DNA of 64,000 bases from Narthecium ossifragum. Taxonomy: Eukaryota; Streptophyta; Magnoliopsida; Dioscoreales; Nartheciaceae. The notes beneath the pieces are model-generated. The model saw only the letters and a program-made list of their open reading frames with translations, was not told where the DNA came from and ran no database searches. Location: contig OY986969.1 in the NCBI GenBank assembly GCA_963920575.1, forward strand, positions 5,528,001 through 5,592,000. The letters run 5' to 3'. Both the position numbers and the translations under genes were made by a program. Within the stretch, counting starts at the first letter, position 1. Each line of letters opens with the position of its first letter. Below are positions 45,165-55,663 of the stretch, one piece after another.

Positions 45165-48071
45165 TTCTCTTTATATTATTAATAGTAAGGAGAGTACAAA
45201 GTATCAAAAATTGGTTGGACAACCATTTATTTATTTTGAGCTGCCAGCTTTTATGGATGAGCAGGTGATGTAGATGACAAATTTTATGATAGTGCTTAAT
45301 GATCAACAAGTTGATTTCCTTTTTCATTTTTCCTGGTTCTGTTGGTGCTTAAAGCGCTTGATGCAGGTTGAGTGTTGATGCTAGCTAACTGTGAGAGAAA
45401 ATGAGAATTCTCTATAACTTTCTCGGTGCTGTTGCCATATATTGCTTCGATATTTGTGCAAATGATTGGAGTGTGAATACCCTACTTGTTTTGTTTATTA
45501 TGCCCCTACATGTCAGTCTCAAGCTTCTAGAAGCTGTATATGAATATCAACATATTGCTTTGTCAAGTACCCACATATTTTATCTTTTCTCTTTTCTTGT
45601 ATATTACTAAGATATTTGTGCTGGTTATTTTCGCTTATCATTCCTTTGATGTTTGTCTAAATTTTCCAAAAGCTATTTATGAAAATTGAGATATTGCTGT
45701 GTCAATCATGTATCTACATATTTTTATCTTTCCAATACGTGAATCGTAAGGATGCTTCACAATTAAGTCTTGATGGTTTGGTTCTTATACCTTTACATGC
45801 TGGACTAAGCTTTGAGAAGTTTTTTATTATATGGAATGTTCACTTATGGTCCCACTCTTTTGTAGATATTGTATTTTCATGTTTTACTATCTCATTGAAG
45901 AATCTATAATGCTTAGGATACATCAAATAAGAACTGAGAAAGAATCTATCTTCTATGTTTATGCTGATTATTACAGTCAGATTAGTCAATTTCATGTTTT
46001 GTGAAAGCTATCTGTGAAACTGGTGATTTTCACTTTTGTGACAGATCTAAAGTTCCTTTTTTGTGAACTTAGCAATCTGTGTAACTGTGTTCTATCAACT
46101 AATTCTACAGAGTGAAAGAAGACCCTCGTATCTATGATTGGTACTAAGTACTGACTATATTGGCGCCTGATAAGAGCAACCTCATCTATGTCATTTTTAG
46201 CAACTCTATTGGCTTATTATTGATATTTATCAATAATGTCATTTTTCTTTTAATTGTCCGCATGACAACTACTGTTTTCCAGATAATGATAGGTCATCAA
46301 TTTATCATGCTCCTAATTGGTTTGACGGGCAATTCAGATGTACTTCCTTTTAAACTTGTGGATCTTTTTTTCTTTTATCTCATCATGAAAGATTTTTTGT
46401 TTATCTACATACAATTTGCACATCCCTCTTGGAGGTTGGAAATTTTGTCCATCTACCATATCCTGTGGGGCTTTAGGTTTATTTACTTATGTGCCTGACA
46501 ATCTTTCAGTTCGTAAAATATTGGAGTCCTGGTATTATGATAATGTATTATAACTTTTGCTTCTAGTTTTCAGAATTACGATTTTGTGTTCCAACTCACA
46601 GCACAAAAGCATATTTTTCCTGAAACTTAGGGCTTAAGTAATTTCTTTGAGTTTATAGCTACTAATCAGTTAGTTTATATCAGTTGTGATATCCAAATGC
46701 TTATATTAATCTCTAGTAGCAATACCCTTACATTTTTGTATCAGAACGAAGATATTATAACCTAAACAACCCTTGAGCTAAGAATTAGACCTGTCTTTAT
46801 TACTGAACAAGGAAAAGATTTTGGCAATTTATGTTTTGGCTTCTTTGAGTTGTGATACATGGATAATAGTGAGTGGGTGTACTTATTTGCACTTAAAACT
46901 ACATAGATTTATTTGAGCCTCCTGATGGTGGACTTAATTATCTCCAATTTTGCAGCAGTGAGACTTGGTACTACTCATGTCTGTATGGAAATATTCCATT
47001 TATGTTGCAATTATCTTAGAACACAGTATAAAATATAGTACATCCCATTCAGATTATTAGTGTTAATATGAATATTTATTTCTTCTTGAGGCATCATGTT
47101 TCTGTTCTTGACAGTGCTTAGACTATTGACTATCCCTTGTGGTATCAAACTCATTTTATTCTTCAAGTACTTGAAAGAAAGAAAGACTTGAATTAGAAGT
47201 TTTTATTGGGGGGTCAAAACTAATTTTGAAGTTTATCAACAAAGCTTCCTAGAAGATTGGACACGTGTCGCTTTTTTGGCTGATAACTTTTTCATACGAC
47301 CTTCGATTGAGCTAATTTCTATGACATTTGAAAGGTGGCTTCAAAATCTAGGAATTTTGACCCAATGATGATTCCAAGATTCAAACGGATTAAGGGCCTT
47401 AATTAATGTTGAATCTTGTTAATTTTTATTCTGAAGAATTTGCATGTATGACCAGCCCGTTGTAAAAACCTTCTAGAATTTTCTATGCTAGAATTCAACC
47501 ATGATAGACTAGACTAACATCCTTCATCCAGAGGCTTTTTTCCCATATGATTGGATCACAATGCCCCCATATATTTCTGAGAAGATCATAGAGTTTCCTG
47601 AAAACATTGGAGATATAAAGTCTATTTGTGATTTTGATGAGGTTTTATAATTGAGCACTGATTGAATGTATTTGTAGTTCGCTACCGATTTTACCGATAG
47701 TTTTATTTATTGGTGAAAAAATTGATACTTTGATTATCGATCATGGCAATACACGCGTCGACATAAAACTTTATTTTTTTAATTTATTGACAATATCCTA
47801 AAAGGTGTTTCTAGATAAGTTCCGTACTTAAAACGACCCCAGCACTCCAATTTGGCCTAGGAATAAGAACTTTCGGTTAAGACCCCTTTATTCCAATAAT
47901 TACATCTCAACCCTTTCCCTAGGGTAGGCTCGGACTTTATTAAGAATTTGATGGTCCCTTATCCTATTTCTCAAAGCACTCCCAATACCTCTACTAAACT
48001 AAATAATAATATAATTAAAAAGGAAACAATAATTTGATTGTCCTTTCTCAATAACTTAAAATTTGTTCACG
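45165..48071. other. AT-rich intergenic DNA with decayed internal duplications
   Basis: No gene is recognised. Two stretches are similar to each other ('tgaatatcaacatattgctttgtcaa' near 45540 and 'tgaaaattgagatattgctgtgtcaa' near 45678), indicating an old duplication. The open frames are AT-rich, short and unsupported. Near 47680-47740, 'ctaccgattttaccgatag' may be a trace of the palindromic arrays. Confidence 0.45.
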
Positions 48072-48589
48072 GTGGTGCAGCTATCTGCACAACAAGTTAG
48101 ACTCAACACGTCACATTTCAAATTTTTTGAAGAAAAAAAAAATAAAAAATCGAAAAAATGCTAAACTACCCTTATCCCCTACCTCCCCTCTCTCCCCCAT
48201 CCCACCCTCACCTCCTCCACCACCCCACCACGCCGGCAGCCACCGTCGGCCCGCCGTCCCCCCTGGCCCTGCCGTCACCTCCCCACCCCAACAGCCGTCG
48301 CCGTCGCCTGCGGGAGAGAGAGGGGGGCGGGGCTACCTCCTCTCTCTCCCCCCTTCCTGGCGTGGTCGGCGGCGGTGACCCCCCTCCGCCCTCTCTCTCT
48401 CTCTCTCCCCCTTCTTGGCGGCGGCGACCCCCCCCCCCCCTCTCCCGCGGGCGACGGCGGCTACGGCTGCTGGGGTGGAGAGGTAGGGGATGAGGGTAGT
48501 TTAGGGTTTTTTTGATTTTTTAATTTTTTTTTCAAAAAATCTGAGATGTGGTGTGTTGAGTCCAACTTGTTGTGCGGATAGCCGCACCC
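48072..48589. mobile_element. Non-autonomous MULE MITE (~518 bp) related to the 7.4-kb MULE
   Basis: The right end, read inward, begins gggtgcggctatccgcacaa, continuing 'caagttggactcaacacacc'; the left end is a mutated version (gtggtgcagctatctgcac). The inverted ends extend inward through a T/A run to 'ccctaaactaccctcatccc'. The core is C/T- and GC-rich low-complexity DNA. The termini match those of 21519-28876 for about 18 bp and then in patches. No target duplication is visible. No gene product is recognised in the core. Confidence 0.75.
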
Positions 48590-49137
48590 TAAGTAAATCT
48601 CAAATCTAATTGTTTCTACATTCCTATCCATCCAAAATACATATATCCCAGTGCATGGATTAAGTGGATTAGATTCCATGTTTCATTTTTCTCCTTTTTA
48701 AATCTATTTCAATAATATTGAAGACAATGTCAAACGATTTTGACATGCTACCTTAAAAATGATTTTTTTTTATAAAAAAAAATTATCTCTGTCTTTGGCA
48801 GCAATATGCTCTTCCAATATTCATTAGCACCATTACTCAGATGATACAAGTTTTGAATAAAATTCTTGTATTCGACTAAGCATCATGGCTCTTTGTGCTA
48901 GTCTCATGAAGTTATAATTCTCAATTCCTTTCATTATTGATGGTTTTGATGGGCATTAAAATGAATCTTATGAGTTCCTAGTCCCATTAGTCCACAAGAT
49001 TTAATTCAGGAAATAAAAATTGGAATAGACTTTTGAAGCATCCACTATGCAAAACGACACATAATTTAAGCATAATTTCTGGTGATTAATCCGATTCTCA
49101 TTCTGATGTATGTGCAATTCTAGGTTAATATTGGTTA
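48590..49137. other. AT-rich spacer, no recognised feature
   Basis: Sequence between two MULE-type elements; no gene or repeat end can be supported. Confidence 0.5.
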
Positions 49138-49146
49138 CAAAAATTA

Positions 49147-50683
49147 GGCCAAAAAGCACTTTGATACCTTGTAGTTTCATGATTTTACAGTTTAGTACCA
49201 CGTAGTTTAAAAATAGCAAAACAATACTCCAAGTTACCAAACTGTGCAGTTTAGTACCAACTGGCTAACTCCGTTAGTCCATTTGACGGAAAATTAATTT
49301 TTTATTATTTTTGACCGGATTTAATCGATTTTGACCATGTTTTAGCTGATGTGGCGATTTTGACCATATTTTAGCTGATGTGGGAGTATGGTCTCCGCCC
49401 AGGTCGCCGATCTCGACTCCGCCGGCGTTGAGATCAAGAGAGGGTCCGGCCAGCGGCGCCGCTGGTGTCGTTTCCGCTCGACCTCGGCCGGTTGGTGGAC
49501 GACTTCATGTACGTGGGTTTCTCTGCTTCGACGCAGGCGAGCACCGAGATCCACGACATTGAGTGGTGGAGCTTCTCCTCATCGTCTCCGCCTACGGAGC
49601 CGCCTCCTTTCTCAAACCACTCCAAAGGAGCTCACCACCCCATCCACCTCAATCGCGCTGCAAGCCGGCGTCTTCCTGATCCCTTTGCTCCCTATCAGCT
49701 TCCTCACCCTGCCGGCATCCTCCCTCCAGTTGGCATTCATATAGATGTTAGATAACTGGACATACGCACCCTCGTCGTCTCCACCCTCCTATGGCGCGAT
49801 CTTTTGGAGCTCTGCCACCGCAAGCTCGGCCAGCTCAATGCTTCCATGGGTCTTACAACCCGCGAGCAATGCACCCCACACGGAGGCGAGAGGCCTCATC
49901 GGCATCGCGCGGATGAGTCCCACAGCGTCCACCAGGCGGCCCACCTTGCAAAGCATGTCAATGGCACAACCATAGTGCTCGTGATCCGGCACCAAGCCGT
50001 ACTGCACATTCATGCTGGCCAAGAGTTGCAACCCGTCCTCCACCCTTCCAGCATGGGCACAGGCTGCGAGCACGCAAAGAATCACAATCCCGTCCGGTCG
50101 TAGCCCGTCCCGTTCCTCCATCCTCGCCAGGCAGCACACCGCCTCGACGGCAAGCCCATTCATGGCGTAGGCCCCAATCATGGCCGACCATACATGAGTG
50201 TTACGCTCTGGCATTGAGTCGAACACCTTGATGGCCTCGACGATACAGCCGCACTCAGCGTACATGCTTATGAGGGCTGAGCCAATGTAGGTGTCCCCAA
50301 AGGAGCATTTGTTCGCCGTGTTCCTCTCCAAGTACCGGTGGATCCAAACGCCCTGCTCGAGAGCCCCGGCATGGGCGCAGGCGGTGAGAGCGAGGGTGAC
50401 GGGCCTAAGGCCGCGGCGGAGGAATGAGAGGGAGAGGTCGAAGTCAAACCTATGGCTACGTCAGCTAAAACATGGTCAAAATCAGCTAAAATATGGTCAA
50501 AATCGCCACATCAGCTAAAAAATAATAAAAAATTAATTTTCCGTCAAATGGACTAACGGAGTTAGCCGGTTGGTACTAAACTGCACAGTTTGGTAACTTG
50601 GAGTATTGTTTTGCTATTTTTAAACTACGTGATACTAAACTGCAAAATCATGAAACTACAAGGTATCAAAGTGCTTTTTGGCC
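49147..50683. mobile_element. Pack-MULE (1537 bp) carrying a PPR gene fragment
   Basis: Both ends begin (read inward) with ggcc + aaaaagcactttgatacc and the inverted repeats stay recognisable for about 230 bp, to the 'accatattttagctgatgtg' motif. The 9-bp flank caaaaatta is perfect (49138-49146 and 50684-50692), the diagnostic of Mutator-like elements. The inverted repeat is unrelated to that of the 7.4-kb MULE, so a different MULE family is involved. The interior is a GC-rich piece of a host pentatricopeptide-repeat gene. Confidence 0.9.
49612..50448 (-). pseudogene. Captured PPR (PLS/E-class) gene fragment inside the Pack-MULE
   Basis: The minus-strand frame from 50448 to 49612 is 279 codons with a single TAG at 49789-49791. 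PPR units are clear: LALTACAHAGALEQGVWIHR, then YIGSALISMYAECGCIVEA with VFDSMPERN, then VWSAMIGAYAMNG, then HYGCAIDMLCKVGRLVDA, then SVWGALLAGCKTHG. Past the TAG, in the same frame, the E-domain continues (LSNIYMNANWREDAGRVRKL, then GIRKTPACSAIEVDG). By family these proteins bind organelle RNA, often for C-to-U editing. The fragment lacks the N-terminal repeats and organelle targeting peptide. An ATG at 50331 could start a 180-aa product, but the piece is probably not functional. Confidence 0.85.
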
Positions 50684-50692
50684 CAAAAATTA

Positions 50693-51287
50693 TGTTCTCG
50701 ATGGTCAGTTGAAGGTTGATTTTTTCTTACTTATGTTGGATAAAAAGACGATTAAGATATTCACTCAATCCAAGCATATTTAAGATGAATCATGGATGTA
50801 ACCTTATCTATGTTACACCAACATCCTAATAGAACCTGCAAGCTTGCAAGAAAATGTATCATTTCTTCACAACAAATCTATAAACTAGCTAATTATAAAA
50901 TGATATAATTTGAAATTAGATTGGCAAACAAAAGAGAAAAAGTTTTTTCTACATAAATACCCTTAAATAGTTTTTAAATTGTACATTACACATATATCTC
51001 TTAAAGCTGTTAAAAATTATATGTGTATTAATTTAAAGGGTTATATACTCCTATATTCTTCGATCTTACATATATACCCCTTAAAACTTGAAAAAAAGCA
51101 TAAACATACCCATCAGTTACTTGCCGATGAATCTATAGGGAATATTCTTAACGATGTTAACGGTGTAGTGTAAAAAGACAATATTGCCCCTACACTAATT
51201 TCTCTCTTTTTCATCCATTCACTAACATTCTTTGCTATTCACCCCCCTTTTCTCCATCCGTTTTCCTCTCATTATCTACCAATTTAG
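50693..51287. other. AT-rich spacer, no recognised feature
   Basis: A segment at 50940-51180 mentions repeated 'tatatctcttaaa' and 'tatataccccttaaa' wording (old tandem structure) but no gene or transposon end can be supported. Confidence 0.45.
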
Positions 51288-52170
51288 ATGGTACGTCTAT
51301 CCGTACTATATTTTTGATTCAACACCACATTTCCTCAACACACCACAACCCAAATTTTAAAGTATGAAATTTTTTTCTTAATACACCACACCAAACATCA
51401 CTTCTTACCCAAACTACCCTCGAAATCACGCACCACACTCAAAACCCCACACCACACTAACCCTACTCTAACCCCACAATCTATATACCTAAACTACCCC
51501 CAACACACACACCTCTCAACCCCACCCCTCCTCTCCCATACACCCCTCCATCTCTCTATCGACATAGCCAAGCTTCAGTTCCTCCACTCCCGAACAATGA
51601 ACGACGGATTAGTTACGCCAGTACCGAAACGTACGTCGGACTCTCCCAATGTCACTAGTTATGCCGGACTCAAAACAAGCTTTGGGGTGTGCTTTTTAAC
51701 TCCATTCTTCACCAAATCCTCCATTTTTCCGAGTTTTCTCACCGACATTCCATATCTAGCAATGTTTTTCCATGAATTTACTTCTAATGTGTTGGATTTT
51801 TCAATAGTTTCATTATTTTCTAATGGATTCGGAAGTTCTAACCCTAAATGCATGTATCGGTAGAAGACGATCGATACATACATATAAGAATCGTCCTGGT
51901 TCTACCGATAGGATAGGGTCATGTGTCGGTATGTGACTACTGATCAAGTGATTTCATAGCTTACTTGGATAAGCTGTCGTTCGATACTTTGCTACCATTA
52001 GTAATGCTACAATGTCAGTACCATACTACCGACATATCTCTTTTATTATTGGTAGTCTACTGCCGATGGGTTATTGTTTGTGCTACTATTTACTAATCTT
52101 TGTATTTTATTTTGGAAACAGCTAAATGGTCCATCCACCGGGGAAGCAACACGCCGGGGCCTCATCATCT
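51288..52170 (+). mobile_element. Truncated MULE end of the PMD-carrying family, with PMD promoter region and start
   Basis: It begins with a decayed version of the MULE terminus (ggtacgtctatccgtac, then 'gattcaacaccacatttcc'), passes through the same 'accccacaccacactaaccc' region and a CGGTA palindrome array (51855-52070), and reaches 'tttactaatctttgtatttt', which is followed by an ATG at 52126. The first codons (MVHPPGKQHAGASSSF) match the PMD protein of the 7.4-kb MULE (MVHPRGKAPAGASSSS) before a stop. After that, homology to the MULE ends. This is the PMD side of the element only; its other end is not found in the window. Confidence 0.8.
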
Positions 52171-52299
52171 TTCTAGCGATTGTGGCCGCTTTCTTTCGAT
52201 CAGATTCTCACCCTAGTAGTGTTTTTTTTTATCGCCATCATTGAGAAGGAGGTAGAAGAACCAGCAGCAACCACAACAGAGAAGAAGGTGAAGGCGGCG

Positions 52300-54765
52300 G
52301 CGGTGATGAGGGTGATGGAGGAGCTGTTTCCGTCCACACCATGGAAGGTGAAGATCGAGATGGCCCATGCGATGGGGAGGCATTTTCCATCGGTGCTTTG
52401 CATCGGCGAGCAACCATGTTTCTATGGGTGCTGTTCTTGGTGGCGCTCATGGCGTCCCATGTCTCATTTCAGAGCTTCGTGGACACGTTGTTCAAGTACT
52501 TCACTGTGTCGTGGGGTGGGTACCATTGAGAGCGGCAGGTGTGTATCTCCGCGCGGGCGCGCCACCCCTGCGGGCTCTCTATTTTGATCACCGGCGTCGC
52601 CGGGGTTAGTCGGGTCGCACGTGTCCCTCGCCCTACGGAAGCGCGGCGATGGCGTGGTGGGCTTGGATAACTTCAACTCCTACTACGACATGTCTCTTAA
52701 GAAAGGTCGAATGAGATCCTCGTGACACGCCTTGAAAAGTGTCGTAGTCTTAACAAGTATACCAAAATTAGAAATTTATAATCCGAATCACTAACTAACT
52801 ACTTTATGGGTAGATAGCAATAAGTCCGGGTCGGTCCACAGGGAAAACAGGATTAAATCTAATTACCGTGCATAGTTCTAAATCAAAAGTTAAGGAAGAT
52901 GAATGATAGTTGGTCTTTAAACTAAATTGGGAGAATAACAATAGGAGAAAAAGCTAGGAAGTTCTAATCCGTAATCGAGAGCTATCTAGGCATTCCTAGG
53001 ATAAGAGCAATTCAATAAGTTCAAGATGGTTTTCTAAGGTTGATAGAAGATCGGCTAGGTCCACTATCACTCAACATAGATTCATTAGAAGCCTATGTCG
53101 GAATGAAAAACAAATCAGCGGATAATTGGTATGAAAATAATCAAAGTGGTTCTAGCACTTTGAGATCGCCTAATCGATAAAGATAAAGAATGAATCGTAG
53201 GTTACAATCATAGGTCTTAATGGTTCTAGCATTAAGGCAGTGGTTCTAGCACTCCTACAATCATAAGCTAGGGTTTAGAATCCAATCCAAAGATCTAATA
53301 TGGTTCTAGCATGAAAGTAACTTGAACAAGTCCTAATCCTAGCCTCTAACATGCAATGCTCAAAACCAGCGAGCGTAATCTCAGTGTAACTTTCACATCC
53401 GAACTCGAAACGAGGCGATTCAAGATTCGTTGGAAAGCTAAGACAGAGATCTACAACTTTTATGTTTTGAGTTTTCACAAAATCCGGCTGTAAACCCACG
53501 GAAAAACCGAGACAAGACAGTCCGAAATTAGGGCACAAAGAGCAAACAATACATTCACCATAAGAAAGATTACTAATAGATATATAAAATCTGAATTCAA
53601 TCCATTAAACTATCATAAAATACATGCTCTGATCCATAGGAAAACCGAAATAAACTCCCTATTACATCATAGAATTTCCTAGAATAAAGATTTAGCTACT
53701 CATCTTGAAGAAACGATCCATCGGGGAAGGTTGATGACGCGCTCCCGCCATGGATCTATCTTCAAGACCTAACCCTAATGTTTATGGAGGAAGAAGAACC
53801 AAGGAAACACCCAGGAGGAGAGGAAAATTCGTCCTTAGGTGGCCGCCAAAAATCCCCTCAAAAGGTCTATTTATAGGCCTTAATTAAACCCTAACTCGGA
53901 TTAGATCTCAGCCCTCTATTTTTCCCCCAGCATCAAATGAGATCGATCTCCATTGGGAAGAAGATCGATCTCCTTCGTTCTGCGAACTCTGGATCTGGAA
54001 TACGCCCGACCAAGATCGATTGGCTTTGGAAAGCGGATCGATCTAGTTTTTTCGTAACTGCTTCTTCTGCACCTCTGTACTAAAAATAGCATATCTTCCT
54101 CTAGGAAACTCCAAATCACGAACCGTAAAAAGTTCTGGAATCTAGACTTCAAGAGCTTTCCAACCATATATAGCACATCATCTGGTTCTTCCTAAGCAGG
54201 TACAGTTTAATCTTCAAAGATGGCCCATCTTTGCTCCTTTGACTTCGCAGGTTCTTTATTTGTTCGTTTTAGCACCAAACTTGATCTAATCTTCGTTGAG
54301 GGTCCTTAAGCCTGAAATGGGGAAAAGACAATCAAAATAGCATTGCTCGGAGGCTAACATGACCTAGTTAAGGGGGCGATTTGTGCACTTTTCACGCGTT
54401 ATCACCTCGTTGTCGAAGGCGACGTCAACGACGCCTTCCTCTTGGCTCGGCTCCTATATGTGAACAGTTTCGCCCACGTCATAGGTCCGCTACATCATCG
54501 AGAACTTGGGCTCCTACATTCACAACAACATTGCCGAATTGATGCCCCGTTTAGAAGCCTGCAAGGCCGCCGACCCACAACCGTTGATCGTATGGGTGTC
54601 GTCGTCTAGCGTTTACGACGTAAATGAGAAGACGCCCTTCACTGAATCCGACTACACCAACCACCCCGCGTCCATCTATGCCGCCACCAAGAAGGCCGAC
54701 GAGGAGATCACCAACACTTGCAATCACACTAATGTTGTAGTGGGGATAACTAAGCAATTTTGCCT
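52300..54765 (+). pseudogene. UDP-glucuronate 4-epimerase (GAE) pseudogene, split by a solo LTR
   Basis: Left part (to 52722): LFPSTPWKVKIEMAHAMGRH of the cytosolic tail, the membrane anchor (TMFLWVLFLVALMASHVSF, in another frame), traces of the NAD-binding region (ILITGVAGV) and RKRGDGVVGLDNFNSYYDMS. Right part (from 54410): VVEGDVNDAFLLARLL, a deletion where LHLAAQAG is expected, then NLGSYIHNNIAELMPR, EACKAADPQPLIVWVSSSSV and ASIYAATKKADEEIT, where the family YxxxK active-site pair (YAATK) is kept; it ends near TNTCNHTN. The family makes UDP-galacturonate for pectin in the Golgi. At least three frame changes, a stop at 52527-52529 and the missing C-terminal half make this a dead copy. It follows directly after the truncated MULE and may have been captured by it. 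Confidence 0.8.
52723..54404 (-). repeat. Solo LTR of a second family (1682 bp), minus strand, with 5-bp target duplication
   Basis: Read on the minus strand it begins TGATAACGCGTGAAAAGTGC and ends AAGGCGTGTCA; cctcg flanks it exactly (52718-52722 and 54405-54409). It is inserted in the GAE pseudogene, whose coding homology resumes on the far side. No internal region remains. It carries four GATCGATC-type palindromes at 53939-54045, like the unrelated family-A LTRs. Confidence 0.88.
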
Positions 54766-54779
54766 ACGCTGGTCAGATT

Positions 54780-55287
54780 TAAATCATGATTAAGTTAAAT
54801 ATGTGGACGAAAGGGTATGTTTATGCTTTTTTTCAAGATTTTAATGGTATACATGTAAGCTCAAAAGATGCGGGAGTAAGTCTGATAGTTACGAAGTTTT
54901 GAAGAACACACGGGAAAAAAAATCCCTAATTTAAAAAGAATGGTTTCACTCCTTCTTACATAAATATCATTGTGTTAATTTAAAAAGAATATATTTTCAT
55001 GAAAGAAAAGGTCTTAGCATGTCGACTAAAAGTAATAAAATTCAACAAAATAAAAAGAAGATGAAACTTTTTAAAAAATGTTTTTCTTTGATGTTTGACT
55101 AGATCAAAAAATATAGTCATATCGTACATGAAAAAATGTGTGGTCCAGAATAATGGGAGGGAATATAGTCATATCGTACATGAAAAAATCCATAAAAATA
55201 TACTAAAGCTAAAGTGGTTTAATTTTAAAACCTTTTTAGTCTATGGATATTGTTATATCGAATGAAGTATATCAATCAATCGGTGTC
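54780..55287. other. AT-rich intergenic DNA, no recognised feature
   Basis: It includes a direct repeat of 'gaatatagtcatatcgtacatgaaaaaat' type ('atatagtcatatcgtacatg' at 55112-55131 and 55163-55182). No far end of the truncated MULE is visible here. Confidence 0.5.
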
Positions 55288-55350
55288 TTATAATCGATTT
55301 AATTATTGATATATTTAATCGATGAACTAGATCAATATATAAGTATCTTC
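55288..55350. repeat. Decayed copy of the palindromic ATCGAT repeat upstream of the BZW gene
   Basis: On the minus strand it reads 'attgatctagttcatcgatt', close to the 'attgatctagtccatcgata' unit of 38271-38500. It lies about 310 bp upstream of the start codon and about 180 bp upstream of the TATA-like box. Confidence 0.5.
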
Positions 55351-55529
55351 GATGACATTTAAAATATATAGTACACAAATCATGACTCATAAAAATGTAT
55401 TAAAATTAAGGGGGTCTAGTGTTAAAATTATATGCGATACTCCTTGTCTGTATTAAGATTAACCGACTCTTTTTTCAGCAACAGCGCTAAATGCTATTAA
55501 TAAGTCTCCACCCGTCAGCAACGATAGCT

Positions 55530-55540
55530 CTCTATAAAGT
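55530..55540 (+). promoter_or_regulatory. TATA-like box of the eIF5-mimic (BZW) gene
   Basis: ctataaag at 55532-55539 lies 125 bases upstream of the start codon and is followed by a C/T-rich leader (55555-55650), as expected for a plant housekeeping promoter. Transcription would start near 55565. Confidence 0.5.
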
Positions 55541-55663
55541 ACTCTCTCCTGCCTGCGAGCAAGCCCTAGGAGATCTCCTTCTCTCGCCCGTCGCCTCGCC
55601 CTCCTCCGCCTCGTGACTTCGTCACCCCAGTCTCTAGTCTCCGATCTCTCTCGGTCTTGGTTT

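Noticed and set aside
48127..48493. Proline-rich open frames in the MITE core
   Set aside because: They come from C/T-rich low-complexity DNA in both orientations, with no domain.
49388..49755. Plus-strand frames of 96-118 codons in the Pack-MULE
   Set aside because: They are antisense shadows of the PPR E-domain piece and the inverted repeat.
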